This document shows positions 35,252-44,493 of a DNA stretch of 64,000 nt, piece by piece (positions within the stretch are counted from its first letter, which is position 1; every line of letters begins with the position of its first letter). Made by a program: the position numbers and the translations under genes. Below the pieces are notes generated by a model, which ran no database searches, was not told the origin of the DNA, and worked only from the letters and a program-made list of their open reading frames with translations. Source of the stretch: JAGPUQ01 sp049325095 (GTDB taxonomy: Bacteria; Pseudomonadota; Gammaproteobacteria; Pseudomonadales; Porticoccaceae); contig JBMOPO010000037.1 in NCBI GenBank assembly GCA_049325095.1, positions 13,931 to 77,930 of the forward strand, in the 5' to 3' direction.

Positions 35252-37027
35252 GTGACCGATCCCCGGATCGACCTGCACCGGCGGGTGGTCGAAACCGCAC
35301 CCTTCGGGGTGCTCTTCTTCGCCTACGGCGTCTGTGTCGAGGTCAACCCGGCGGCGCTCGAACTGCTGGGGTGCGAGCGCGACCAGGTGCTCGGCCACGA
35401 TTTGGAAACCCTGGCGCCGGAGGATTCGGTCGCCCTGGCGTCGCTCACGGAGCGGATCCGCGATGCCCTGAGCGAGGGCGCCCCCCAGGTATCCTGGGAG
35501 CTGCGCGCCGCGGATGACCGGCGGCGGTTTCTCGTCCAGCTCGGAGTCGGCGCGGGCCAGCGGAGCGGGGAGCTGGTGGTCGCCATCTATCCGCAGTTCG
35601 GCGCCGAGGCCGCGGAGTCGGGCGCCGCCGACCCGCGGCGGGCGCCGTCGCGCAGCTCGGTGCTCCGCAAGCTGGGCGGCGCGGTGGAGCGGCGGCGCGG
35701 GGTGTACCGCGACGAGCTCACCCGGCTCCCGACCCGGCAGGCGATGCTCGACCATCTGCGGGCGACCTGGAGCGGGCCGGGCGCCGCGGCGGGCTGCGCT
35801 GCGCTGATGCTGATCGATCTGGACCACTTCAAGGACATCAACGACTCCTGGGGGCACGAGCTGGGCGACCGGGTACTGGCGCGGGTGGCCCAGTCGCTGC
35901 ACCGGCAGATGAGCGCGGCCGGCGCGCCGGCGGGCGCCTTTCTCGCCCGCCTGGCCGGCGACGAATTCGCGCTGTTCGTCCCCGGGCTCGGCGAGACCCT
36001 CACCGAGGCCGCGGTGCGCGCCCGGGCGCTCGCCGAGGTGTTGCGGGAGCTGGTGGCGACGCCGATTTTTCTCGATGGCGCCGAGTTCGCCCTGACCGCG
36101 AGCGTCGGGATTTCGCTGCTCAACGACGCCACGCTGGAGCCGGAACGCGCGCTCCAGTACGCCGATACGGCCATGTACGAAGCCAAGCGCAAGGGCCGCA
36201 ACGGCTGCGCCTTCTTCGATCGCGCCATCGCCGCCAAGGCCCAGCGGCAGGTGGCGCTCAACACCCGGCTGCGCAAGGCCGTCGACAACCAGGAGTTCGT
36301 CCTCTACGTGCAGCCGATCATGACGGTGGCGCACGACCATCTGATCGGCGGAGAGGTGTTGCTGCGCTGGATCAACAGCGACCGGGTGACCAGCATGCCG
36401 GCCGAATTCATTCCGCTGCTGGAGAAATCCGGCCTCATCGTCGACGTCGGTCACTGGGTGATCCGCACCGCCTGCGAGCATCTGCGCGGCTTTCTCGACG
36501 CCGGTGTGTGGCGCGCCGACATGCAGTTGCACATCAACGTCAGCCGGCGCCAGTTCCAGGACCAGAGGCTGCTCGAAGTCATCGAGCACAGCCTGCGCAG
36601 TTACGATATTGATCCGGGACTGCTCGCGTTCGAGATCACCGAGACCCTGGCCATGGAGGACGTCGAGGCCGCGGTTGCCAAGATGCACGCGGTCAAGGCC
36701 ATGGGCGGGCGGTTTGCGGTGGACGATTTCGGCGTCGGGTATTCGTCGATGAGCGCCCTGCGCAGACTGCCCTTCGACTGGCTCAAGATCGACCGGGAGT
36801 TCATTCGCAACGTCCATCGGGACCCCGACGCGCGGGGCATCGTCGAGGCGATTCTCGGGGTATCCCGGCAGTACGGGCTCAAGGTGACCGCCGAGGGTGT
36901 GGAGGATGCCGCGGCCCTGGAACTGTTGCGGCAGATCGGGTGCGACAGCTATCAGGGCGCGCTCTACAGCATGCCGGTTCCGGTGGAGCGGTTCGGCGCG
37001 CTGCTCGCCGCCACGGCCGCCGCCTGA
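35252..37027 (+). CDS. PAS-GGDEF-EAL c-di-GMP signalling protein
   Basis: 591 residues from GTG 35252, which has GGGGGGA just upstream; an ATG at 35201 would add 17 residues but lacks a ribosome site. PAS domain 8-115, GGDEF domain about 150-310 with active-site AGDEF (235-239), EAL domain about 325-585 with GGEVLLRW, HINVSRRQF, DDFGVGYSSM, LKIDREF and TAEGVEDA. Nearly all catalytic residues for both synthesis and hydrolysis of c-di-GMP are present, so a dual or switched enzyme is likely. No membrane segment. Repeat copies B and C flank it, and it occupies the usual place of iscU-iscX. A TATACT at 35149 may be its -10. Confidence 0.92.
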   Translation: MTDPRIDLHRRVVETAPFGVLFFAYGVCVEVNPAALELLGCERDQVLGHDLETLAPEDSVALASLTERIRDALSEGAPQVSWELRAADDRRRFLVQLGVGAGQRSGELVVAIYPQFGAEAAESGAADPRRAPSRSSVLRKLGGAVERRRGVYRDELTRLPTRQAMLDHLRATWSGPGAAAGCAALMLIDLDHFKDINDSWGHELGDRVLARVAQSLHRQMSAAGAPAGAFLARLAGDEFALFVPGLGETLTEAAVRARALAEVLRELVATPIFLDGAEFALTASVGISLLNDATLEPERALQYADTAMYEAKRKGRNGCAFFDRAIAAKAQRQVALNTRLRKAVDNQEFVLYVQPIMTVAHDHLIGGEVLLRWINSDRVTSMPAEFIPLLEKSGLIVDVGHWVIRTACEHLRGFLDAGVWRADMQLHINVSRRQFQDQRLLEVIEHSLRSYDIDPGLLAFEITETLAMEDVEAAVAKMHAVKAMGGRFAVDDFGVGYSSMSALRRLPFDWLKIDREFIRNVHRDPDARGIVEAILGVSRQYGLKVTAEGVEDAAALELLRQIGCDSYQGALYSMPVPVERFGALLAATAAA

Positions 37028-37095
37028 GCTGGTGAATTTTTCAAGCTTGCGACGGAAGCAGTGCACAGGACGCGCATGGCTTCACCGACGCTGAG
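37026..37095 (+). repeat. dispersed structured repeat, copy C (internally deleted)
   Basis: A 70-bp short version. GAGCTGGTGAATTTTTCAAG is joined directly to CTTGCGACGGAAGCAGTGCA, so the segment with the first three hairpins (about 85 bp) is missing while the outer box and the last hairpin are kept. The join occurs at CAAG/CTTG, short sequences present at both ends of the lost part. Its first two bases are part of the stop codon of the GGDEF/EAL gene. Confidence 0.85.
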
Positions 37096-37108
37096 CCCCG
37101 GGTTTTCC

Positions 37109-37138
37109 TTGTCTCCCCCCGCCCGCGGAGAGTAGAAT
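37109..37138 (+). promoter_or_regulatory. sigma-70-like promoter for the ndk operon
   Basis: TTGTCT at 37109-37114, 18 bases, TAGAAT at 37133-37138, giving a start near 37145 and an untranslated leader of about 60 bases before the ndk ATG. It lies directly after repeat copy C. The long ndk-to-der gene run has no other obvious promoter. Confidence 0.6.
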
Positions 37139-37202
37139 CTGCGCCCTTTCGCAACTGGCGGGTGTTCCCCCGGGTATGCCCCGCACGCCGGAGTCCGATG
37201 TC

Positions 37203-37628
37203 ATGCCCATTGAGCGCACCCTGTCCATCATCAAGCCGGACGCCGTGGCCCGCAATCTGATTGGCGAAATCATCGCCCGGTTCGAGAAGGCGGGCTTGCG
37301 GGTGGTCGGCTGCCGCATGCTCTGCCTGTCCCGCGAGCAGGCCGAGGGGTTCTACGCCGAGCACCGGGAGCGGCCCTTTTTCGGCGACCTGGTGGCCTTC
37401 ATGACCTCCGGGCCGGTGATCGTGCAGGTGCTGGAGGGCGAAAACGCCATCGCGCTCAACCGGGAATTGATGGGCGCCACCAACCCCCGGGAGGCGGCGC
37501 CCGGCACCATCCGCGCCGATTTCGCCGAATCCATCGACGCCAACGCGGTGCACGGATCGGACTCGCGGGCCGCGGCCGAGCGGGAGATCGCCTACTTCTT
37601 CAATGGGAGCGAACTCCACGCCCGTTGA
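37203..37628 (+). CDS. ndk: nucleoside diphosphate kinase
   Basis: 141 residues, full length. Transfers gamma-phosphate among nucleoside triphosphates through phosphohistidine His117 in NAVHGSDS. ERTLSIIKPDAVARN at the N terminus is also a family mark. ATG 37203 is used; the earlier in-frame ATG 37176 would add nine unconserved residues. First gene of the ndk-rlmN-pilF-rodZ-ispG-hisS-yfgM-bamB-der run. Confidence 0.97.
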   Translation: MPIERTLSIIKPDAVARNLIGEIIARFEKAGLRVVGCRMLCLSREQAEGFYAEHRERPFFGDLVAFMTSGPVIVQVLEGENAIALNRELMGATNPREAAPGTIRADFAESIDANAVHGSDSRAAAEREIAYFFNGSELHAR

Positions 37629-37765
37629 CCGCGGTTGCGGCGGCGGCCAACATCGGCGGGCGGGAAGCCCCCGCGAGTGGTGCCGGTGCGCGGTAGCCGG
37701 TGCCGACCTCCCGGACCTCCGCCGGCAGCGGGCGGGTTCGCTGCGACAGCATTTGCGGTGACCTC

Positions 37766-38893
37766 ATGAGCAAAATCAACCTGCTCGGCCAGACCTCCGC
37801 GCAACTCGGCGACTTTTTCGAAGCCCTGGGTGAGCGCCGGTTTCGCGCCGGCCAGGTGTTGAAGTGGATCCACCAGCGCGGGGTGACCGATTTCCAGGCG
37901 ATGACCGACCTGGGGCGGGCGCTGCGCGACCGGCTGACCGCGGTCGCCGAGGTGCGGCCGCCGGAAGTGGTGAGTCAGCACGAGGCCGCGGACGGTACCT
38001 GCAAGTGGCTGGTGCGGGTTGACGGCGGCGACTGCGTGGAAACCGTCTACATCCCCGAGCGGGACCGGGGCACGCTGTGCATTTCCTCCCAGATCGGCTG
38101 CGCCCTGGATTGCAGCTTCTGCGCCACCGGCAAGCAGGGGTTCAATCGCGATCTGACCTCCGCCGAGATCATCGGCCAACTGTGGATCGCCCGGCGGGCG
38201 CTGGGCAGCTTCGGCGGCGGGGCGGGGCGGCGGATCACCAACACGGTGATGATGGGCATGGGCGAGCCGCTGCTCAACTTCGACCCGGTGGTGGCGGCGC
38301 TCAACCTGATGCTGGACGACAACGCCTACGGCCTGTCCAAGCGCCGGGTCACGCTGAGCACCGCGGGGGTGGTGCCCATGCTGGATCGGCTCGGCGAGGT
38401 CACCGATGTCTCGCTGGCGATCTCCCTGCATGCGCCCAATGACGCCCTGCGCGATCGGCTGGTGCCGCTCAACCGCAAGTACCCCATCGCCCGGTTGCTG
38501 GAATCGGCGCGCGGCTATCTGCGCCGGCTCCCCGATACCCGCCGGCGCATCACCATCGAGTACACCCTGATCGACGGCGTCAACGATGCGCCCGACCAGG
38601 CCCGGGAGCTGGCCGCGCTGTTGCGCGACACCCCTTGCAAGATCAACCTGATCCCCTTCAACCCCTTTCCCGGTACCGGCTATCGCCCGGTGGGTGCGGC
38701 GACCCTCGACCGGTTCAGGGATATCCTCGCCGCCGAGGGGTACACTGTCACCGTCCGCGCGACCCGCGGCGACGAGATCGCGGCGGCCTGCGGGCAACTG
38801 GCCGGGGCGGTCAACGACCGTACGCGGCGCAGCGACCGCCAGCGGCAGCGGATGGCGGACGAAGAACGCATCCTGAGGGTGATCGGTGACTAG
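37766..38893 (+). CDS. rlmN: dual-specificity 23S rRNA/tRNA methyltransferase RlmN
   Basis: 375 residues. A radical SAM enzyme that methylates adenosine C2 at position 2503 of 23S rRNA and at 37 of some tRNAs. The cluster cysteines are in GCALDCSFCATGKQGF, and MGMGEPLLNFD is conserved. The C-terminal cysteine near ACGQL is the likely methyl carrier. ATG 37766 is chosen for its conserved SKINLLG start. Its 3' end overlaps pilF by 8 bases. Confidence 0.96.
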   Translation: MSKINLLGQTSAQLGDFFEALGERRFRAGQVLKWIHQRGVTDFQAMTDLGRALRDRLTAVAEVRPPEVVSQHEAADGTCKWLVRVDGGDCVETVYIPERDRGTLCISSQIGCALDCSFCATGKQGFNRDLTSAEIIGQLWIARRALGSFGGGAGRRITNTVMMGMGEPLLNFDPVVAALNLMLDDNAYGLSKRRVTLSTAGVVPMLDRLGEVTDVSLAISLHAPNDALRDRLVPLNRKYPIARLLESARGYLRRLPDTRRRITIEYTLIDGVNDAPDQARELAALLRDTPCKINLIPFNPFPGTGYRPVGAATLDRFRDILAAEGYTVTVRATRGDEIAAACGQLAGAVNDRTRRSDRQRQRMADEERILRVIGD

Positions 38894-39701
38894 ACAGCGT
38901 GGCAGGATATGGCTCCTGGCGGCCGTGATGGCGGCGGCGCTGGGGTGTACCACGACCACCAAGACCACCAGCAGCACCCTGACCACCAGCAGTCCGGAAG
39001 AAAAGAGCAGAGATGAGAAGCGCCAGGACGCGCTGGCCAACTACGTGCAGGTGGGCATGGGCTACATCGGCCAGCGCAATCGCGAGCAGGCGCGACTGAA
39101 CCTGCTGCGCGCGCTGGAGATCGATCAGCGCTCGCCGGCCGCCCACAACGGCATGGCGCTGCTCTATCAGCTGGAGCGGGATCCGGAGCGGGCCGAGGAT
39201 CATTTCCGCAAGGCCCTGCGCTACGACCGCAACTTTACGCCGGCGCGCAACAATTACGGCGTTTTCCTGGCGTCCATGGAGCGCTACCCGGAGGCCCTCG
39301 AGCAGTTTCGGGCCGCGGCCGGGGACGTCAACTACAGTCTCCGCCCGCAGGTATTCCTGAGTCTCGGAGTGGTGGCCGCTCGCCTGGGCAGGGCGGAGGA
39401 GGCGCGCGAGGCCTGGGAGCGGGCGATCGCCCTCGACCCCGCCATGGGTGCGCCCTATCTGGAACTCGCCGAATACCACTTCAAGCGCGCGGATTACCCG
39501 CTGGCCAAGCAGTATCTCGCCGCCCATGGCAAGCGCGCCAAGCCGTCCGCCCGCAGCCTGTGGCTGGAGGTACGGGTCGAGGCCGCCTTCGGCGATACCG
39601 ACGCCCTGGCCAGCAAGGGGCTGGCGCTGCGCAAGCTGTTTCCCTACGCGCCGGAGACCCTGGAGTACCAGCAATGGGTCGAGCGCCGTGGCCGGCAGTG
39701 A
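38886..39701 (+). CDS. pilF: type IV pilus biogenesis lipoprotein PilF/PilW (TPR protein)
   Basis: 271 residues starting with GTG inside the end of rlmN. A lipoprotein signal peptide ends at AAALGC (lipobox, Cys21), followed by a Thr/Ser-rich linker and about six tetratricopeptide repeats from residue 45 on (for example ARLNLLRALEIDQRSPAAHN). PilF is the outer-membrane pilotin that helps the PilQ secretin assemble. Pilus structural genes are not in the window, but the FimX-like protein at 11329-13413 fits the same system. Confidence 0.9.
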   Translation: MTRQRGRIWLLAAVMAAALGCTTTTKTTSSTLTTSSPEEKSRDEKRQDALANYVQVGMGYIGQRNREQARLNLLRALEIDQRSPAAHNGMALLYQLERDPERAEDHFRKALRYDRNFTPARNNYGVFLASMERYPEALEQFRAAAGDVNYSLRPQVFLSLGVVAARLGRAEEAREAWERAIALDPAMGAPYLELAEYHFKRADYPLAKQYLAAHGKRAKPSARSLWLEVRVEAAFGDTDALASKGLALRKLFPYAPETLEYQQWVERRGRQ

Positions 39702-40074
39702 TGAGTCCGCAGCGCGCCTGCCGCTGCCCGGAGTGGCGTTGCGCAAGGCGCGTACCGAGCGCGGGCTGACGCTCGAAGAGGTGGCCGCCGCGACGCGCAT
39801 CCCGCTGCGCTCGCTGGTTGCGCTGGAGGCGGACGACTATGCGCGGCTGCCGGCCGCCGTCTATGTGCGGGGCTATCTCCGCCTCTGCGGCGGCCTGCTC
39901 GGGCTCGATCCGGAGCCTTTGATGGACGATTTCGAAATGCAGCTCCGGGCCCATCGCGGCGCTCCGGACCCGCCGATGATCGCCGGCCGCCGCCGGCCGT
40001 TGCTGTTGGGGATCGGCGCGCTGGCCGCGCTGGCGGCGCTGGTGGCCGGTGTCATGATGGCTTGGTCGAGGTAG
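39688..40074 (+). CDS. rodZ: short RodZ-like helix-turn-helix membrane protein
   Basis: 128 residues from GTG 39688, overlapping the end of pilF. The RodZ-type helix-turn-helix is at about 18-75 (LRKARTERGLTLEEVAAATR and YVRGYLRLCG) and a single transmembrane helix at about 103-125. Classical RodZ proteins of around 300 residues go on with a periplasmic beta domain; here the frame stops right after the helix. Cytoplasmic binding to MreB may be kept while periplasmic function is lost. Position between pilF and ispG supports orthology. Confidence 0.8.
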   Translation: MAGSDESAARLPLPGVALRKARTERGLTLEEVAAATRIPLRSLVALEADDYARLPAAVYVRGYLRLCGGLLGLDPEPLMDDFEMQLRAHRGAPDPPMIAGRRRPLLLGIGALAALAALVAGVMMAWSR

Positions 40075-40079
40075 AGGCG

Positions 40080-41192
40080 ATGCAGCAGGAATCCGGCATC
40101 CGCCGGCGGCATTCCCGGCGGATCATGGTGGGCCAGGTGGCGGTCGGGGGCGGTGCGCCGATCTCGGTGCAGAGCATGACCAACACCGAGACCACCGACG
40201 TGGCGGCCACGGTCGCCCAGGTGCGCGCGATCGCGGCGGCGGGCGCGGACATCGTGCGCGTCTCGGTGCCTTCGCTCGCGGCCGCCGAGGCCTTCGGCGC
40301 CATTCGCAGGCAGGTATCCGTACCCCTGGTGGCCGACATCCACTTCGACTACCGGATCGCCCTGCGGGTGCTGGAGCTCGGCGTGGACTGTCTGCGCATC
40401 AATCCCGGCAACATCGGCCGCCGGGAGCGGGTGCGGGCGGTGGTCGAAAAGGCGCGCGATCTGGGCGTGCCGATCCGGATCGGGGTCAACGCGGGCTCCC
40501 TGGAAAAGGATCTGCAACTGAAATACGGCGAGCCGACGCCCGAGGCCCTGGTGGAGTCCGCGTTGCGCCACATCGAGATCCTGGACCAACTGGACTTTCA
40601 CGAATTCAAGGTCAGCCTCAAGGCATCCGACCTGTTCATGGCGATGGCCGCCTATCGCCTGATCGCCGGCCAGATCGACAGTCCCCTGCATCTGGGGATC
40701 ACCGAAGCCGGCGGCCCCAGGTCCGGGACGGTGAAGTCGGCGATCGGCCTGGGCGCGCTGCTGCTGGAGGGCATCGGCGATACCCTGCGTATCTCGCTGG
40801 CCGCCGATCCGGTGGAGGAGGTGCGGGTCGGTTGGGACCTGCTCAAGGCGCTGCGGTTGCGCTCGCGCGGCATCAATCTGATCGCCTGTCCGAGCTGTTC
40901 GCGACAGAATTTCGACGTGATCGCCACGGTCAATGCCCTCGAAGAGCGGCTCGCCGACATCACCGAGCCCCTCGACGTGGCGGTGATCGGCTGCATCGTC
41001 AACGGCCCGGGCGAGGCCCGGGTGGCCGATCTGGGACTCACCGGAGGCACGCCCCGGCACCTCCTCTACCGGCACGGCAAGGTCGAGGGCAAGCTCGACA
41101 AGGCCGATCTCGTCGATCAGCTCGAACAGCACATTCGCGCTACAATCCGCGCGCGCGCCGCGGCCGACCCCGCCATCATCGCGCGCGGCTGA
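40080..41192 (+). CDS. ispG: 4-hydroxy-3-methylbut-2-enyl diphosphate synthase IspG
   Basis: 370 residues. A [4Fe-4S] enzyme of the MEP isoprenoid pathway. N-terminal TIM barrel with VQSMTNTETTDV and VADIHFDYRIA; the cluster cysteines are in CPSCSRQ and GCIVNGPGEA. ATG 40080 has GAGGTAGAGG upstream; an in-frame TTG at 40062 lies within rodZ and is less likely. It follows rodZ by 5 bases. Confidence 0.96.
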   Translation: MQQESGIRRRHSRRIMVGQVAVGGGAPISVQSMTNTETTDVAATVAQVRAIAAAGADIVRVSVPSLAAAEAFGAIRRQVSVPLVADIHFDYRIALRVLELGVDCLRINPGNIGRRERVRAVVEKARDLGVPIRIGVNAGSLEKDLQLKYGEPTPEALVESALRHIEILDQLDFHEFKVSLKASDLFMAMAAYRLIAGQIDSPLHLGITEAGGPRSGTVKSAIGLGALLLEGIGDTLRISLAADPVEEVRVGWDLLKALRLRSRGINLIACPSCSRQNFDVIATVNALEERLADITEPLDVAVIGCIVNGPGEARVADLGLTGGTPRHLLYRHGKVEGKLDKADLVDQLEQHIRATIRARAAADPAIIARG

Positions 41193-41207
41193 ACCCAGGT
41201 ATCGCCC

Positions 41208-42506
41208 TTGCTAGCTATCCAGTCCCTGCGGGGGATGAACGACATCTTGCCCGGCGAGACCCCCGCCTGGCGATTTCTCGAAGCCGAGCTGGCGGAACTC
41301 CTGACCGCCTATGGCTACCGGGAAATCCGCCTGCCGCTGCTGGAGCACACCGAGCTCTTCCGGCGCTCCATCGGCGAGGTCACCGACATCGTCGAAAAGG
41401 AGATGTACACCTTCGTCGATCGCAACGGCGACAGCGTCACGCTGCGGCCCGAGGGCACCGCGGGCTGTGTCCGCGCCGCCGCCCAGCACGGCCTGTTGCG
41501 CGAACCGGTGCAGCGGCTCTGGTACCGGGGGCCCATGTTCCGCCACGAACGCCCGCAGAAGGGCCGGCTGCGCCAGTTCCATCAGTTCGGCGCCGAGGTG
41601 TTCGGCCTCCCTGGGCCCGACATCGATGCCGAGATGCTCGCCATGACCGATCGCCTGTGGCGGCGGCTCGGCATTCGCGACCTGCTCCAACTGGAACTCA
41701 ATTCGCTGGGCAGCGGCGCGTCGCGCGCCGCCTACCGCGAGGCCCTGGTGGCCTATCTGGCGCGGCACCTGGAGGCCCTGGATCCCGACAGCCGGCGGCG
41801 CCTGGAGACCAACCCGCTGCGGATCCTCGACAGCAAGGTCGAGAGCACGCGGGAGGTGCTTGCGGGTGCGCCGGCGCTGGCGGACTACTTCGATGCCGAG
41901 TCGCAGCGGCATTTCGCGGAGTTGTGCGCCCGCCTCGATACCGCCGGCATCCGCTACCGGATCAACCCGCGCCTGGTGCGGGGCCTCGATTACTACGGCA
42001 AGACCGTGTTCGAGTGGACCAGCGATCGCCTGGGCGCCCAGGCCACCGCCTGTGCCGGCGGGCGCTTCGACGGCCTGGTCGAGCAGCTGGGCGACCGGCC
42101 CACCCCGGCGATCGGGTTCGGCATCGGTCTCGAACGGCTGCTGTTGCTGCTCCAGGCGGCCGAGCGCCAGCCGCCCATCGACGCGGGGCAACCCGATGCC
42201 TACCTGGTCGCCGCGGAAGCGGTCGCCAGCGCCGCGCTGGCCCTCGCCGAGCGGCTGCGCGACGCGGTCCCCGCGCTGCGGCTGCAGTGCCATTGCGGCG
42301 GCGGCAGCCTCAAGAGCCAGCTCAAGCGCGCCGATCGCAGCGGCGCCGCATTCGCGCTGATCCTGGGTGAGGACGAACTGGCCGCCGGGACCATCACCCT
42401 CAAGTATCTGCGCCAGGATCTGCCGCAGCGGCAGTTGGCGCTGGATGAGGCGGCGGCGCTGCTGGGCGCCGCCTGCGGACGCGCCGCGCCCGCGGCGCGC
42501 GGATAA
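41208..42506 (+). CDS. hisS: histidyl-tRNA synthetase
   Basis: 432 residues, class II synthetase. IQSLRGMNDILPGE at the N terminus, motif 2 in LWYRGPMFRHERPQKGR, the histidine-specific GLDYYGKTVFEW, motif 3 GIGLERLLLLL, and a C-terminal anticodon-binding domain. The start is TTG 41208, needed to include the conserved AIQSLRG; ATG 41235 would remove it. AGGT lies 8 bases upstream. Confidence 0.96.
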   Translation: MLAIQSLRGMNDILPGETPAWRFLEAELAELLTAYGYREIRLPLLEHTELFRRSIGEVTDIVEKEMYTFVDRNGDSVTLRPEGTAGCVRAAAQHGLLREPVQRLWYRGPMFRHERPQKGRLRQFHQFGAEVFGLPGPDIDAEMLAMTDRLWRRLGIRDLLQLELNSLGSGASRAAYREALVAYLARHLEALDPDSRRRLETNPLRILDSKVESTREVLAGAPALADYFDAESQRHFAELCARLDTAGIRYRINPRLVRGLDYYGKTVFEWTSDRLGAQATACAGGRFDGLVEQLGDRPTPAIGFGIGLERLLLLLQAAERQPPIDAGQPDAYLVAAEAVASAALALAERLRDAVPALRLQCHCGGGSLKSQLKRADRSGAAFALILGEDELAAGTITLKYLRQDLPQRQLALDEAAALLGAACGRAAPAARG

Positions 42507-42526
42507 CCACCTACTGCGGGTTTCAC

Positions 42527-43204
42527 ATGGCAGAACATTACTCCGACCAGGAACAGATCGAGGCGCTGCGGCGCTGGTGGAAACAGTACGGCGCCGCCAT
42601 CGCCCTGGCATTGGTACTCGGGGTCGGCAGCTGGTTTGGATGGCAGCAGTGGCAGCAGGCCCGCGAGAGCCGGGCCCAGGCCGCCGCGCTGGTCTACGAG
42701 GAGATGCAGGCGGCGATCGCCGGCGCGCCCGTCGAACAACTGGCGGCGGATCGCCTGGCTACGGCCACCGCGCGGGCGGAGCAGCTCAAGGCCGAGTACG
42801 GCGACACCCAGTACGGCGCTCTGGCGGGGCTGATGCTGGCCCGGCTCGCGGTGGCGCGGGAGGATCTCGAGGCGGCGGCCGCGGAATTGCAATCGGTCAT
42901 GGCCGACGGCGCCGACCCCGATCTGGCGCTGCTGGCGCGGCTGCGGCTGGTGCGGGTGCGCACTGCCCAGGAGCGCTACGACGAGGCCCTCCAGCTCGCG
43001 GCCGTGGAAGTGCCGGCGGCGATCGCGGCCGAGTTTGCCGAGGCGCGCGGCGACATCCACCGCCTGCGCGGCGATCTGGATGCCGCCCGCGAGGCCTATC
43101 AGGCCGCGGTGGATGCCGCGCGCGGCACCGGCATGCTCGCCGAGCTGTTGCGGATCAAGCTCGATCAGGTGCAGCCGGCGGCCACCCCCGGGGACGCATC
43201 GTGA
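42527..43204 (+). CDS. yfgM: YfgM-like tetratricopeptide membrane protein
   Basis: 225 residues. A short cytoplasmic N terminus (SDQEQIEALRRWWKQYG), one transmembrane helix (about 23-41) and a periplasmic helical TPR-like domain. In E. coli YfgM associates with the Sec translocon and periplasmic chaperones. Its stop overlaps the bamB start (GTGA), and hisS lies 20 bases upstream, the conserved gene order. Confidence 0.92.
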   Translation: MAEHYSDQEQIEALRRWWKQYGAAIALALVLGVGSWFGWQQWQQARESRAQAAALVYEEMQAAIAGAPVEQLAADRLATATARAEQLKAEYGDTQYGALAGLMLARLAVAREDLEAAAAELQSVMADGADPDLALLARLRLVRVRTAQERYDEALQLAAVEVPAAIAAEFAEARGDIHRLRGDLDAAREAYQAAVDAARGTGMLAELLRIKLDQVQPAATPGDAS

Positions 43205-44451
43205 GGCGGGCGCTGCTCGCATTGGGCATCGCCCTGCTGGTATCGGGCTGCGGCAGCCTCAGGTTCTGGGAGGACGAGGCTCCGGAAGGCGAGGCCGCCG
43301 AGGCCGGGCAGGAGAGCGCTGCCGGGGATCGGGAATCGACCGAGGCGGACGATGAGCCCGCCGAGCTCGAAGACATCGAACAGCGGGTGGAGATCGAGCG
43401 GCTGTGGTCGGTCGGCATCGGTGACGAGCAGGAGGCCTTCGAGGCCGCCCTGCGGCCGGCGGTGGACGCGGGAACGGTCTATGCCGCAAGCCGCGAGGGC
43501 CGCGTGGTCGCCGTGGATGCCGCCGAGGGCGACCGCCGCTGGCGCGCGGATCTCGACATCGGATTGACCGGCGGGGTGGGGGCGGGCGCCGGCCTGGTGC
43601 TGGTCGGGACCGCGGCCGGGGATCTGGTGGCGCTGCATGCGGAGAACGGCGAGGAGGCCTGGCGGGCCAGCCTGTCGAGCGAAATCCTCGCGCCGGCCGC
43701 GGCGAGCGGCGATCTGGTGGTGGTGCAGACCCAGGACGCCAAGGTCTACGGGCTGGCGGCGGCCGACGGCAGCCGGCGCTGGCTGTTCGAGATGGATCTG
43801 CCGGTGCTGACCCTGCGCGGCACTGCGACCCCGCTGATCGTCGATGACCTGGTGCTGGTGGCCTTCGCCAACGGCAAGCTGGCGGCGCTGGATGCGGACA
43901 CCGGAACGCCGCGCTGGGAGGCGCGGGTCGCCATGCCGGCGGGGCGCACCGAGCTGGAGCGCATGGTGGATGTCAGCACCCCCGCGCTCGACGGCGACAT
44001 CGTCTACGCGGTGAGCTATCAGGGCCGGGTGGGGGCCTATACGCGCGGCAGCGGCCGCGAACTCTGGGCCCGGGACATGTCCAGTTCGCGTGCTCCCGCG
44101 GTCGGCAGGAACCAGTTGTACCTGGTCGATACCGAGGATCGCGTGATCGCCCTGCGCGCCACCGGCGGCCAGGAGCTGTGGTCCAATCCGGCGTTGCGCC
44201 GGCGGGTGCCCACCGCGCCGCTGGCGATCGGCGATCTGGTCGCGGTGGCCGACGGCGAGGGCTATCTGCACCTGCTGTCGGCGGTGGATGGCAGTTTCGT
44301 GGGGCGCCGGAAGGTCGATGGCGATGGCGTCAGCGTGCCGCTGGCGACCGACGGCGAGCGCATCTTCGTGCAGGACAACAGCGGCGATCTCAGCGCCTTC
44401 GGGGTGAGTGGCTCGGTGTCGGGAGAGACCGGGGCCGACAGCGGCAAGTAA
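43201..44451 (+). CDS. bamB: outer membrane protein assembly factor BamB
   Basis: 416 residues. Lipoprotein with lipobox LVSGC (Cys17), an acidic linker (about 25-65), then an eight-bladed PQQ-type propeller with repeated segments such as VDAAEGDRRW, LHAENGEEAW, LDADTGTPRW and GSGRELWARD. It is part of the BAM complex that inserts beta-barrel proteins. GTG start overlapping the yfgM stop. The linker is unusually long and Glu/Asp-rich. Confidence 0.94.
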   Translation: MRRALLALGIALLVSGCGSLRFWEDEAPEGEAAEAGQESAAGDRESTEADDEPAELEDIEQRVEIERLWSVGIGDEQEAFEAALRPAVDAGTVYAASREGRVVAVDAAEGDRRWRADLDIGLTGGVGAGAGLVLVGTAAGDLVALHAENGEEAWRASLSSEILAPAAASGDLVVVQTQDAKVYGLAAADGSRRWLFEMDLPVLTLRGTATPLIVDDLVLVAFANGKLAALDADTGTPRWEARVAMPAGRTELERMVDVSTPALDGDIVYAVSYQGRVGAYTRGSGRELWARDMSSSRAPAVGRNQLYLVDTEDRVIALRATGGQELWSNPALRRRVPTAPLAIGDLVAVADGEGYLHLLSAVDGSFVGRRKVDGDGVSVPLATDGERIFVQDNSGDLSAFGVSGSVSGETGADSGK

Positions 44452-44493
44452 CGGGTAGAATGTCGGCCCCCTGCCGCCGGCACCGCCACCGCC

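Noticed and set aside
36598..36625. Other possible promoter-like hexamers inside genes
   Set aside because: Isolated -10-like sequences occur by chance; none had a matching -35 and a gene start behind it.
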